From Actinomyces timonensis DSM 23838 (GTDB lineage: Bacteria; Actinomycetota; Actinomycetes; Actinomycetales; Actinomycetaceae), in the NCBI RefSeq assembly GCF_000295095.1, contig NZ_JH806633.1:299025-363024 (forward strand): a stretch of 64,000 nt of DNA. Reading direction: 5' to 3'. Each line of letters starts with the position of its first letter. Within the stretch, counting starts at the first letter, position 1. Position numbers and translations under genes: made by a program. Below the pieces are notes generated by a model. It had not been told where the DNA came from. It worked only from the letters and a program-made list of their open reading frames with translations, and did no database searches. Shown here one piece after another: positions 10,191 through 18,587 of this stretch.

Positions 10191-12299
10191 TCAGCGCCGG
10201 CGCAGGACGTTGCCGAGGATGGAGCGGGCGATCTGGCGGCCGACAGAGCCGATCGTCTTCTCGATCTCCCGCTGTCGGCGCTCCGCGGCACGCTCGGATG
10301 CCAGGCGCTGGCGCTCGGCCTCCTTCTCCGCCTGGCGCTGCAGCTTCTCCAACTCCTTCGCCTGGCGCTCCTGCTCCTTCTGAGCGGCCTTCTGGGCGGC
10401 CGCCTCAGCGCGCTCCGCCGCCTTCTGCGCCGCTGCCTCGGCCTTCGCCCGCTCCTTCTCCTCAGCCGCAGCCGCCTTCTCCGCGGCCACCCGGGCCTCC
10501 TCAGCCGCCACCGCCGCAGCGGCCTCCTCGGACTCAGCCGCGATCCGCTTCTCCAGCAGCTCATAGGCGGAATCGTTATCCACGACCGTCGCGTACTTGC
10601 CAGCCAGCGGCGAGCCCGACAGCAGAGACTGCACCGTCGACTCCTGACCCGCGCCCATCACCGAGGCCGGAGCATCCACCACCACAGCCGTCACCGGCGC
10701 CGGGCGGCCCTTCTCATCGAGCACCGACACCACGGCCTGGCCCGTGCCCAGCGAGGTCAGCACCTTCGTCAGGTCCAGGGGAGAGGTCGGGAACGTCGAG
10801 ACAGCCTTCTTCAGGTTCGCGGCGTCGTCGGGAGTATGCGCGCGCAAGGCGTGCTGCACCCGCGAGCCCAACTGCGCGAGCACCTCATTGGGCACATCCG
10901 TGGGGGACTGGGTGATGAACACGATGCCCACGCCCTTGGAACGGATGAGCCGCACCGTGCGCGTCACCGCCTCCATGAACGCCTTCGTCGCGTCGGCGAA
11001 CAGCAGATGCGCCTCATCGAAGAAGAACACCATCTTCGGCTTGTCCAGGTCGCCGACCTCCGGCAGGACCTCGAACAGCTCGCCCAGCAGCCACATGAGG
11101 AAGGTGGAGAACAGGGTCCCCTGGGACTGGATGTCCTCCAGCTCCAGGGAGGAGACCACGCCGCGCCCATCGGAGGACACGCGCATGAGGTCCTGCACTT
11201 GCAGCCCCGGCTCGCCGAAGAACTTGTCCCCGCCACTGGCCTCCAGGGCCGCCAGCTCGCGCAGGATGACCCCCGCCGTCGCCTCCGAGACGCCGCCGAT
11301 GGTCTTCAGCTCCTCCTTGCCGGCATCCGTGTTCACCAGGTAGTTGATGACCGCGCGCAGGTCCTTGAGGTCCAGCAGCGCCATCCCCTGAGAATCCGCC
11401 CAGTGGAAGACCAGTTGCAGGGCGGAGGTCTGCGTCTCGTTGAGGCGAAGGACGCGCGCCAGCAGTACCGGGCCGAACTCCGTGATCGTCGTGCGGATCG
11501 GCGTGCCCTTCCCCTGGCCTCCCAGGCTGAACAGCTCCATCGGGAACGACGCCGGCTTCCACTCCTGGCCCGTCGACGCCGTGCGCGATTCCAGCTTCGG
11601 ACTCGTCGCACCCGGCTCCGCCATGCCCGTGAGGTCGCCCTTGATGTCGGAGAGGAAGACGGGCACGCCCGCCGAGCTCAGCCCCTCCGCCAGCAGCTGC
11701 AGGGTGCGGGTCTTTCCGGTTCCCGTCGCGCCGGCCACCAGCGCGTGGCGGTTGAGGAGCGCCATGGGGATGCCCACGCGCACCCCCTTGACCGGGGCCG
11801 GGTCGCCCGACGCCGGAGCCGTCTCCAAGTAGGTGCCCACCGGGAGCATGTGCCCGTCGAAGGCGTAGCCATCGCGCACCTGCGCCGCATAGCCCTCCGG
11901 CTCCGCCGACGGCGCCGTGGGGGCTTCCGCAGGAGCATCCGCCGCGGGCGCCTCGGCCGCAGGGACCTCGGCCGCCGGGGCCTCAGGGGCTGGCTGCTCG
12001 GCGGCGGGCTTGTCTGCCGCCTCCTTGGGAGCGGCCTCGGCAGGCTCCTCCTTGGGGCCCTTCTTCTTGGCGGCCTTCTCCTCGGCGGGCGCGTCCTTCG
12101 CGGGCTCAGGGGCGCTCTTCTCGGGGGCGGGCTCCGGCGCCGTCGTCGAATCCTGGGAGGGAGTCTCGGCAGGAGCATCGCCACTGGCCATCGCCGCCTC
12201 GAGAGCGGCTTGGGCGGCGGCGGCCTTCGCGGCGGCGGCATCGGCGGCGGCCTGCGCGGCCTCGGCCTTGAGACGAGCAATGTCAGGCGTGTCAGTCAT
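10191..12299 (-). CDS. HerA-like helicase/ATPase, DUF853 family
   Basis: A 702-residue protein with a HerA-type C-terminal helicase/ATPase domain (DUF853, YjgR-like). Walker A is GATGTGKT with Lys196, and Walker B is KMVFFFDEAHLLF; downstream GIVFITQSPTDVP fits the sensor region of FtsK/HerA ATPases. The first 130 residues are Ala/Glu/Pro-rich low complexity. The last 130 residues form a long charged coiled coil ending in a basic tail (SILGNVLRRR). A role in DNA processing or translocation is family-level knowledge; its substrate is unknown. The ATG at 12299 was chosen because upstream in-frame codons run into the ankyrin promoter region. Confidence 0.88.
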   Translation of the reverse strand: MTDTPDIARLKAEAAQAAADAAAAKAAAAQAALEAAMASGDAPAETPSQDSTTAPEPAPEKSAPEPAKDAPAEEKAAKKKGPKEEPAEAAPKEAADKPAAEQPAPEAPAAEVPAAEAPAADAPAEAPTAPSAEPEGYAAQVRDGYAFDGHMLPVGTYLETAPASGDPAPVKGVRVGIPMALLNRHALVAGATGTGKTRTLQLLAEGLSSAGVPVFLSDIKGDLTGMAEPGATSPKLESRTASTGQEWKPASFPMELFSLGGQGKGTPIRTTITEFGPVLLARVLRLNETQTSALQLVFHWADSQGMALLDLKDLRAVINYLVNTDAGKEELKTIGGVSEATAGVILRELAALEASGGDKFFGEPGLQVQDLMRVSSDGRGVVSSLELEDIQSQGTLFSTFLMWLLGELFEVLPEVGDLDKPKMVFFFDEAHLLFADATKAFMEAVTRTVRLIRSKGVGIVFITQSPTDVPNEVLAQLGSRVQHALRAHTPDDAANLKKAVSTFPTSPLDLTKVLTSLGTGQAVVSVLDEKGRPAPVTAVVVDAPASVMGAGQESTVQSLLSGSPLAGKYATVVDNDSAYELLEKRIAAESEEAAAAVAAEEARVAAEKAAAAEEKERAKAEAAAQKAAERAEAAAQKAAQKEQERQAKELEKLQRQAEKEAERQRLASERAAERRQREIEKTIGSVGRQIARSILGNVLRRR

Positions 12300-12401
12300 G
12301 GCGCCATGGTAAAGGGGACACCCTGGGAAACGCTGGCGGATACAGCACTGAGTCTGCGACGCCGAGGGCTGGTGGGCCGGACACGCAGCGACCCCGGCTC
12401 C

Positions 12402-12444
12402 TAGACTGGCAGCGAATCGCCTGCCCGCGTATGAAGCCGAGGAG
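12402..12444 (+). promoter_or_regulatory. Ankyrin gene -10 and ribosome site
   Basis: TAGACT at 12402-12407 is a good TANNNT -10 box. A GAGGAG ribosome site at about 12439-12444 lies 5 nt before the ATG. The region 12300-12449 is the divergent promoter space shared with the HerA-like gene. Confidence 0.5.
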
Positions 12445-12449
12445 ACGCC

Positions 12450-13574
12450 ATGGCTCTTGGAAAGGCCCTTCGCAGGGTCCTCCGCATGACTCAGCCCAAT
12501 GTGCTGCCGGATGATCTGCCCGACCTCCTCAGGAGGGGCAAGATCGATGAGGCCAAGGCAGTGATCTCCTGCCGTGAGGTCGGCGCGCGGCTCGACGACT
12601 GGACCAAACCCACGGCTCTCCATCTTCCCGACTGCCCGGATGAGGTCGTCCGATGGCTCGTGGAGCGCGGAGAGGACGTCAACGCGGAGGACTACTACGG
12701 CCTACGGCCCCTGCACATGCTCCGCAACGACAATGACGCGCCACGGGCGCGCCTCCTCCTCGAGCTGGGCGCGCAGGTCGACGCCCGCGACGGCAAGGGC
12801 CGCACTCCGCTCATGGTGGCGGCCGGCGCGCTGAGCGAGGCACTGGTGGACACGTATATCGATGCCGGAGCGCGCCCGGACGCGACGTCCATCAATGCGG
12901 GCAGGGAGTTCAGCGCCATCACTCACGCGCTCTCGGACGCGAGAAGCTATGAGGCTCCCCGGATGCTCCGGATCGTCGAGAGACTGCTCTCCCTGGGCGC
13001 CCGGCCGACCGGCCAGGAGCCTCGGTTCCTGACCATGATGGGCCAGAACGCCCACACGATGCTCGCCCATGCGCGCCGCGACGGAAGAGAGGACACCGCG
13101 GACTTGGAGGATCAGATCTCGGCCCTCAACAGGCTGTGCGAGATCCTCGGGGCGCAGCCCGTGGCGCCGGTGGTCCTGCACGACGGCACGAGTCCCATTG
13201 ACGTCCCCGAGGGCGCTTCAGGACACGCGTTCAGCGCTCTGTGGGACGCGCTTGTCCCACCCGCTGGCCAGGCCGACACCGCTCAGGGCGAGGCCATTCG
13301 CATCACCGGTCGGATCGGCGACGAACTGCTGCGCAACGGCGGGATCAACTGGGATGGCGCTTACACGATGATGGCTGACGGCTTGGGCGAGATCCTCTCC
13401 TCGGGCACGCCCCTGCCGGCGCCGGACCTGGCACGGGCACGAGAGGCGCTGGCGATCCTGCGGACGGGGACGATGGATGAGCCCGCGATCAAGACGATGA
13501 CGGAACTCGCCGTGGACTGGGTCCGCCTCAACCCCCAGCCCGTCCCCAACCCCCTGCCGGACGTCGGGCGCTGA
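12450..13574 (+). CDS. Ankyrin-repeat protein
   Basis: A 374-residue soluble protein with ankyrin repeats in its N-terminal half. Helix-turn-helix units are visible at about residues 50-75 (TALHLPDCPDEVVRWLVERG), 85-110 (RPLHMLRNDNDAPRARLLLE) and 118-145 (GRTPLMVAAGALSEALVDTY). Asp/Val-Asn loops (GEDVNAED, GAQVDARD) separate them. The C-terminal half has no recognised domain. There is no signal peptide, so it is probably a cytoplasmic protein-protein interaction module. Neighbours do not suggest a partner. The strong ribosome site and the -10 at 12402 support the start. Confidence 0.85.
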   Translation: MALGKALRRVLRMTQPNVLPDDLPDLLRRGKIDEAKAVISCREVGARLDDWTKPTALHLPDCPDEVVRWLVERGEDVNAEDYYGLRPLHMLRNDNDAPRARLLLELGAQVDARDGKGRTPLMVAAGALSEALVDTYIDAGARPDATSINAGREFSAITHALSDARSYEAPRMLRIVERLLSLGARPTGQEPRFLTMMGQNAHTMLAHARRDGREDTADLEDQISALNRLCEILGAQPVAPVVLHDGTSPIDVPEGASGHAFSALWDALVPPAGQADTAQGEAIRITGRIGDELLRNGGINWDGAYTMMADGLGEILSSGTPLPAPDLARAREALAILRTGTMDEPAIKTMTELAVDWVRLNPQPVPNPLPDVGR

Positions 13575-13609
13575 GGCGAAGGGGCAGACCCCGTCGAGGA
13601 GGGCGGGAC

Positions 13610-13615
13610 TAACCT
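13610..13615 (+). promoter_or_regulatory. degV leaderless -10 box
   Basis: TAACCT ends 7 nt before the degV ATG, the spacing expected for a leaderless transcript that starts at the codon itself. Confidence 0.55.
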
Positions 13616-13622
13616 GGGGAGC

Positions 13623-14471
13623 ATGAGCCTCGCCGTCGTCACGGACTCCTCGTCCTGCCTGCCGACCGATCTCGCGCGCGCCCACGGCATCGACGTCGTC
13701 CCCCTGCACGCCACCGCGGGCGACGCTCACCAGCCGGGCAGCACCTCCCGGCCCAGCCTCGACGAGCTCGCCCACGCCTACGCCAGCGCCGCCGAGCGCG
13801 CCGACGAGGTCCTCGCCCTCCACCTGGCGGCCTCGCTCTCCGGCACCGTCGACGCCGCCGTCCACGCGGCCGACTCCATCAACACGGCCCTCGGCCGCCG
13901 AGTCGTCACCGTGCTCGACTCCGGCACCACCGGCGGCGCGCTCGGGCAGGCCGCCATCCTCGCGGCCAGCGCCACCACCGCCGACGACGGCGCCGAGCGC
14001 GCTCGCGAGCTCATCTCCCGCAGCACCATCCTCTTCCTCGTCGACGATCTCACCCACCTGCGCCACGGCGGGCGCCTCGACCGCCGCACCGCCCTGCTCG
14101 GTGGGGCCCTCGGCGTGCGCCCCATCCTGCGCGTCACCGCCGAGGGGATCCGCCCCGTCGAGGCCGTGCGAGGCGCCAAACGAGCCCGCGCGCGGCTGAC
14201 TGAGCTCGCCGCCAGCCTCGCCTCCCAGCGGGTGGGCACGGGCGGCCAGGCCACCCTCATCATCCACGCCGACGACGGCGCCGCGGGCCAGGGGCTCATC
14301 GCCGCCATCACGGATGCCGCCGAGCCCGGGGAGTCCGAAGATTCCGAAGAGCCGGGTTGCTGCTGGCCCTTCGATCCCGCCCTTGCGGTGCACGTCGGCC
14401 CCGGGGCCCTCGGCTGCGTCATCATCTCGCCCGGCGGCCGGGGAACCACAGGTCCCGCCACGCGCACCTGA
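13623..14471 (+). CDS. DegV-family fatty-acid-binding protein
   Basis: A 282-residue DegV/EDD-fold protein. In other bacteria such proteins bind a fatty acid and deliver it to fatty-acid kinase for phospholipid synthesis. The N-terminal VTDSSSCLP motif and the DLTHLRHGGRL and LLGGALGVRPILRV segments are characteristic of the family's lipid-binding fold. Length is normal (about 280). It directly precedes comEA, a common actinobacterial arrangement, but its own and the next promoter suggest separate transcripts. The leaderless box at 13610 supports this start. A fatty-acid kinase partner (FakA/DAK2) is not in the window. Confidence 0.92.
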   Translation: MSLAVVTDSSSCLPTDLARAHGIDVVPLHATAGDAHQPGSTSRPSLDELAHAYASAAERADEVLALHLAASLSGTVDAAVHAADSINTALGRRVVTVLDSGTTGGALGQAAILAASATTADDGAERARELISRSTILFLVDDLTHLRHGGRLDRRTALLGGALGVRPILRVTAEGIRPVEAVRGAKRARARLTELAASLASQRVGTGGQATLIIHADDGAAGQGLIAAITDAAEPGESEDSEEPGCCWPFDPALAVHVGPGALGCVIISPGGRGTTGPATRT

Positions 14472-14517
14472 GATCACCCTCTTCACAGGCGCCCTGCGGG
14501 GCCGCGCCCCCGCTCCT

Positions 14518-14523
14518 TAACCT
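14518..14523 (+). promoter_or_regulatory. comEA leaderless -10 box
   Basis: TAACCT again lies exactly 7 nt before the ATG, identical in sequence and spacing to the degV box. The GGAGGT that touches the start codon is too close to act as a ribosome site. Confidence 0.55.
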
Positions 14524-14530
14524 CGGAGGT

Positions 14531-15373
14531 ATGAGCGGCAGGCGCATCGCGGGCGGGCGGGCCCCGCGCAAACGACCCCTTGAGGACTACGTGCGCATCG
14601 CCTGCACCGCCGACCCCCAGGAAGCGCCCATCAAGCCCCGGCGAGCCGCCATCACGCCGCGCGCCGCCATCGTCGGTGGCATCCTCATCATCGCCCTCGC
14701 CCTCCTCCTCGCGGTCCGCTCCGTCCTCGGCTCCGCCGACGCGACGGCGCGCGCCCCCACGATCGCAGCAGGCGCCACCGGAAGCCCTGGCACCGCAGGC
14801 ACGGCGAGCCCTGCGAACGCCCTGCCAGGAGCCGGCCCCACCGGGGGAGCGGCAGGCATCGGCCCGCCCGGGCAGGCTGGCGGCGGCGCTAGCAGCACCG
14901 GCGGCACTGAGGGCAGCGCCGTCGTCCACGTCACCGGAGCGGTCACCGCCCCCGGCGTCGTCACGCTCCCCGCTGGCGCGCGCGTCACCGACGCCCTCAA
15001 CGCCGCGGGCGGCGCCGCCCCCGACGCCGACGTCGAGCAGCTCAACCTCGCGCGCGTCGTTGTCGACGGCGAGCAGATCCGCGTGCCCAGGCAGGGGGAG
15101 ACACTCCCGCCCGCCCCGCCCGCCCAGGCCGGGACATCCGCCACTGCTGGGGCGGGAGCGGGCAGCGGTGGGAGCGCGGGCGGGCAGGTCAACATCAACA
15201 CCGCCGACGTCACCGCCCTCGAGGCGCTCCCCGGCGTCGGGCCCGCGCTGGCCAAGCGCATCGTCGACTACCGTGCCGAGCACGGCCCCTTCGCCTCCGT
15301 CGACGCCCTCATCGACGTCCCCGGCATCGGCCAGGCCAAACTCGAGGCCCTCCGAGGATCGGCCACCGTATGA
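14531..15373 (+). CDS. comEA: ComEA-family DNA-binding competence protein
   Basis: A 280-residue membrane-anchored DNA receptor of the competence machinery. A single transmembrane helix lies near residues 47-70 (IVGGILIIALALLLAVRSVL). It is followed by a Gly/Ala/Pro linker, a SLBB-like domain (VVHVTGAVTAPGVVTLPAGA), a second linker and a C-terminal helix-hairpin-helix domain (VNINTADVTALEALPGVGPA, then DVPGIGQAKLEALRG) that binds double-stranded DNA. Its stop overlaps comEC as ATGA, so the two are co-translated. The pair suggests a natural transformation apparatus, although pilus genes would lie elsewhere. Confidence 0.93.
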   Translation: MSGRRIAGGRAPRKRPLEDYVRIACTADPQEAPIKPRRAAITPRAAIVGGILIIALALLLAVRSVLGSADATARAPTIAAGATGSPGTAGTASPANALPGAGPTGGAAGIGPPGQAGGGASSTGGTEGSAVVHVTGAVTAPGVVTLPAGARVTDALNAAGGAAPDADVEQLNLARVVVDGEQIRVPRQGETLPPAPPAQAGTSATAGAGAGSGGSAGGQVNINTADVTALEALPGVGPALAKRIVDYRAEHGPFASVDALIDVPGIGQAKLEALRGSATV

Positions 15374-17049
15374 GCAACGATCCGCACCCGCGATCGCGCG
15401 CCGAGCCCGCGACTCCCGCCCTCGACCTGCGGCTCCTCGCGCCCGCCCTGGCGGCCTGGGCCTGCGCGTGGGCCGCCACAGGCCTGAGCGGCGCCCGCGC
15501 GTGGCGGACCGCCGGGATCTGGGCCCTCATCGCCATCACGCTCGCGGCCGCGCTCATCAGGCCGGTCACCCGCTACCGCCCGCCCCGGCACCGCCACGAC
15601 CCCCGCCCCGGCAACGCGGGTGCCGCCAGCGCGGGCCCCATCGCAGCGGGAGCCCTCCTGGCCTGCCTCGTGGCGGCCGCCGTTCTCGCAGTCGCCTCAG
15701 CGGGCCAATGGGCGCGCGCCCGGGACCCGACGACGCTCGCCGTCGAATCCGGTCGCGCCGTCACCATCGAGGGGACCATCAGCGAGCAGCCACGAGCCAC
15801 CGCCTCGGCGCGCGCCACAACCATCCTCACCGCCCTGGAGGACGTGAGCATCGACGGCGTCCCCTCGGGCCTGCGCATTCGCGTCCTCGGCGACGCGTCC
15901 TGGCTGGAGATGCCCCTCGGCTCGCGCGTCACCGCGCGCGGCCGATTGCGCGCCCCAGATCCCGGGGCATCCGAGGCCGCGATCCTCGGGCGGGGGAGCG
16001 CTCCCACAAGGACCGGCGATCCCCGTGGGGTGCTGGGCGCCGTCGGCGAGATGAGGGACGGGCTGACACGGGCGACCGGCCATGCCGGGGGCAGCACTCC
16101 CGGGCGCTGGGCCGGGGGCGACGACGCCGGCGCCCTCGCCCTCGTGCCCGGGCTCGCCCTCGGCGACGACCACGCCCTGCCAGCCGACCTGCGCCAGGAC
16201 ATGCGGACCGTCTCGATGACCCACCTGACAGCGGTCTCCGGGCAGCACGTCGTCATCGTGCTCGGGCTCGTCCTCACCGGCCTCGGCGTGCTGCCCAGGC
16301 GCTGGCGGGCGCTCGCGGGCGGGATCGTCCTCGTCGGCCTCGTCCTCCTCATGCGGCCCAGCGGGTCCGTCCTGCGCGCGGCCACCATGGGAGCCGTGCT
16401 GCTCGTGGGCGTGGCCGCGGGGCGAAGGTCGGCGTCCCTGCCTGCCCTGTGCGCGGGGATGGTCGTGCTGCTGCTCGTCGACCCCTGGCAGTCGCGCGAC
16501 TACGGCTTCGCGCTGTCCGTGGCGGCCACCAGCGGGATCCTGCTCGGCTCGGGGCCGATCATGGCGGCGGTGTCGCGGCGGCTGCCCCGCTGGGCGGCGG
16601 CGCTCATCGCCGTGCCGGTTGCCGCCCAACTCGCCTGCGCGCCGCTGCTCATCCTGCTCCAGCCCCAGGTCGGGTTGTGGGCCGTGCCCGCGAATATGAT
16701 GGCGGCACCGCCGGTCCCCCTGGCGACGGTCTCCGGACTGCTGGCGGCGCTCATGGCGCCCGTGTGGGGGAGAGCCGCGGCCTGGCTCGCCCTGCCCGCG
16801 CTCGCCTCCTGCGCATGGCTCGCCGGGGTCGCGCGGTTCTTCGCCGGGCTGCCCGGGGCGACCATTCCTTGGCCCGGCGGCATCGGCGGAGCCCTCCTCC
16901 TCGCCGCCGCCGAGGTGCTGCTCCTCGCCCTCCTCCGCCGTCGCAGCTATCGTTACCGCCGACATCACTCGTATCGCCACCCCTTATATGCGAGACCGGG
17001 CGAACAGCACGGCGAAACCGGGCGAACAGCACGTCGAGACCGGTTCTGA
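15370..17049 (+). CDS. comEC: ComEC-type DNA uptake channel, without lactamase domain
   Basis: A 559-residue polytopic membrane protein with the ComEC competence domain, which carries single-stranded DNA across the membrane. The family motif MTHLTAVSGQHVVIVLGLVL lies near residues 280-299, with about ten hydrophobic segments overall and an OB-like soluble domain near 115-200. The metallo-beta-lactamase domain found at the C-terminus of longer ComEC proteins is absent. The final ~17 residues are encoded by a 22-bp-period repeat whose unit is not a multiple of three, so this tail is probably a by-product of repeat insertion. The start overlaps the comEA stop. Confidence 0.9.
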   Translation: MSNDPHPRSRAEPATPALDLRLLAPALAAWACAWAATGLSGARAWRTAGIWALIAITLAAALIRPVTRYRPPRHRHDPRPGNAGAASAGPIAAGALLACLVAAAVLAVASAGQWARARDPTTLAVESGRAVTIEGTISEQPRATASARATTILTALEDVSIDGVPSGLRIRVLGDASWLEMPLGSRVTARGRLRAPDPGASEAAILGRGSAPTRTGDPRGVLGAVGEMRDGLTRATGHAGGSTPGRWAGGDDAGALALVPGLALGDDHALPADLRQDMRTVSMTHLTAVSGQHVVIVLGLVLTGLGVLPRRWRALAGGIVLVGLVLLMRPSGSVLRAATMGAVLLVGVAAGRRSASLPALCAGMVVLLLVDPWQSRDYGFALSVAATSGILLGSGPIMAAVSRRLPRWAAALIAVPVAAQLACAPLLILLQPQVGLWAVPANMMAAPPVPLATVSGLLAALMAPVWGRAAAWLALPALASCAWLAGVARFFAGLPGATIPWPGGIGGALLLAAAEVLLLALLRRRSYRYRRHHSYRHPLYARPGEQHGETGRTARRDRF

Positions 17050-17056
17050 CCAGGGA
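16991..17056 (+). repeat. 22-bp-period direct repeat, locus 1
   Basis: Three consecutive 22-bp units start at 16991, 17013 and 17035. Each begins CGAGACCGG or CGAAACCGG; the first two share GGCGAACAGCACG after it. The array overlaps the end of comEC and lies about 80 nt before rarA. Related units occur at 18536 and 20390-20433. Confidence 0.75.
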
Positions 17057-17124
17057 GCGATGCCTCGTCGCTTCCCGTCTCGATCCCCACGGCGGGCGGG
17101 CGCGAGGATGTCAGAGCCCGGCCG

Positions 17125-17130
17125 TAGTCT
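17125..17130 (+). promoter_or_regulatory. rarA leaderless -10 box
   Basis: TAGTCT is followed by 7 nt and then the GTG at 17138, deciding that start over longer in-frame readings that begin inside comEC. Confidence 0.6.
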
Positions 17131-17137
17131 GGGCCGC

Positions 17138-18520
17138 GTGACTCCTTCTGACGAGCCCTCCCTCTTCGATGCCGCCGCCGAGGCAGGCGGCCCCGCCGTC
17201 GACGATCCCACGCGGCCCCTCGCGGACAGGCTGCGCCCGCAGACGCTCGACGACGTCGTCGGACAGGACCATGTTCTGGGCGCCGACGCCCCGCTCGGGC
17301 GGATGGTCGAGCAAGGACGGCTCTCCTCGATCATCCTGTGGGGGCCGCCGGGCTGCGGCAAGACGACGATCTCCCGGCTCCTCGCCGAGCGCACGGGCCT
17401 GGTCTTCGAGCAGGTCTCCGCGACGTTCTCCGGGGTGGCGGACCTGCGGAAGGTCTTCGGCGCCGCCGCGAGGCGCCGTCAGATCGGCCAGGGAACGTTG
17501 CTCTTCGTCGATGAGATCCACCGCTTCAACCGGGCCCAGCAGGACTCGTTCCTGCCCTACGTGGAGGACGGGACGGTTGTGCTCGTGGGGGCGACCACCG
17601 AGAACCCGAGTTTCGAGCTCAATGGGGCGCTGCTGTCGCGCTGCCAGGTCCTGGTCCTCTCCCGGCTGTCCGAGGACGCCCTCAACGAGCTCCTCACCCG
17701 CGCGGAGCGGCTGACGGGGCGCGAGCTTCCGCTGACGGGGCCCGCCCGATCCGCGCTTATCGCGATGGCCGACGGCGATGGCCGTTACCTGCTGGGCATG
17801 GTCGAGCAAGTCCTCGCGGCGGCGGGAGTGCCCGACGGCGGCAGTGGGGGACTTCTGGACGCGCAGGATCTCGCCGACGTCGTCGCCTCGCGGGCGCCGC
17901 TCTACGACAAGACCTCCGAGGAGCACTACAACCTCATCTCCGCGCTGCACAAGTCGATGCGCGGCAGCGACCCGGACGCCGCTCTGTACTGGCTGAGCAG
18001 GATGCTGCTGGGCGGCGAGGACCCGCTGTTCATCGCCCGGCGGATCGTCCGCTTCGCCAGTGAGGATGTGGGGATGGCTGATCCCGGGGCTCTGCGGATC
18101 GCGCTCGCCGCATGGGACACCTATGAGCGCCTCGGCTCTCCCGAGGGTGAGCTCGCGATCGCCCAGGCGGTGGTCTACCTGGCGACGGCGCCGAAATCCA
18201 TCAGCGTGTACCGGGGCTTCAACCGGGCCTGGAAGCAGGCCAAGCGGACGGGGTCTTTGATGCCGCCAGCGCATATCCTCAACGCGCCGACCCGGCTCAT
18301 GAAAGAACTGGGCTACGGCGAGGGGTATCAGTACGACCCTGATACTCCCGACGGGTTCTCCGGAGCCGACTATTTCCCGGATGGTTACCCCGCGCCGCAG
18401 GAGCGGAAGGCCTTCTACGAGCCGACCGATCGCGGCTACGAGAAGCGAATTCAGGAGCGACTCGTCTACTGGGATGGGCTCCGCACTGAGAAACGGAAGG
18501 GCGGTGGGGAGGCTTCGTGA
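17138..18520 (+). CDS. rarA: Replication-associated recombination protein A (RarA/MgsA)
   Basis: A 460-residue AAA+ ATPase related to clamp-loader subunits that acts at stalled replication forks. Walker A is GPPGCGKTT with Lys75, Walker B is LLFVDEIHRFN, and sensor 1 is GATTENPSFE. The C-terminal MgsA tetramerisation domain is visible in DPDAALYWLSRML, GGEDPLFIARR and SEDVGMADP, and it ends with the usual YEPTDRGYEKRIQERL region. Length is typical (about 440-470). It begins with GTG at 17138, supported by the leaderless box. It lies between comEC and holA, where the ancestral order would have the two adjacent. Confidence 0.96.
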   Translation: MTPSDEPSLFDAAAEAGGPAVDDPTRPLADRLRPQTLDDVVGQDHVLGADAPLGRMVEQGRLSSIILWGPPGCGKTTISRLLAERTGLVFEQVSATFSGVADLRKVFGAAARRRQIGQGTLLFVDEIHRFNRAQQDSFLPYVEDGTVVLVGATTENPSFELNGALLSRCQVLVLSRLSEDALNELLTRAERLTGRELPLTGPARSALIAMADGDGRYLLGMVEQVLAAAGVPDGGSGGLLDAQDLADVVASRAPLYDKTSEEHYNLISALHKSMRGSDPDAALYWLSRMLLGGEDPLFIARRIVRFASEDVGMADPGALRIALAAWDTYERLGSPEGELAIAQAVVYLATAPKSISVYRGFNRAWKQAKRTGSLMPPAHILNAPTRLMKELGYGEGYQYDPDTPDGFSGADYFPDGYPAPQERKAFYEPTDRGYEKRIQERLVYWDGLRTEKRKGGGEAS

Positions 18521-18535
18521 TTCCGCCCCCCTCAT

Positions 18536-18579
18536 CGAGACCGGTTGAAAAGAGGATCGAGACCGGTCCGGAGAATGGG
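18536..18579 (+). repeat. 22-bp-period direct repeat, locus 2
   Basis: Two units at 18536 and 18558, both starting CGAGACCGGT, lie just after the rarA stop and before the end of the convergent PKD-like gene. The period is again exactly 22 bp. Confidence 0.7.
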
Positions 18580-18587
18580 GGGGATCG

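Noticed and set aside
9966-12404. 812-codon open frame on the plus strand
   Set aside because: It is antisense to the HerA-like ATPase and consists of Arg/Leu/Gly low complexity with no ribosome site.
15370-17049. ComEC truncated by mutation
   Set aside because: The frame ends cleanly and several actinobacterial ComEC proteins lack the lactamase domain, so loss by local mutation is not needed.
16991-17056. CRISPR array or SOS box in the 22-bp repeats
   Set aside because: There are no unique spacers between the units, no cas genes nearby, and the CGAAC half-sites lack the facing GTTC half needed for a LexA box.
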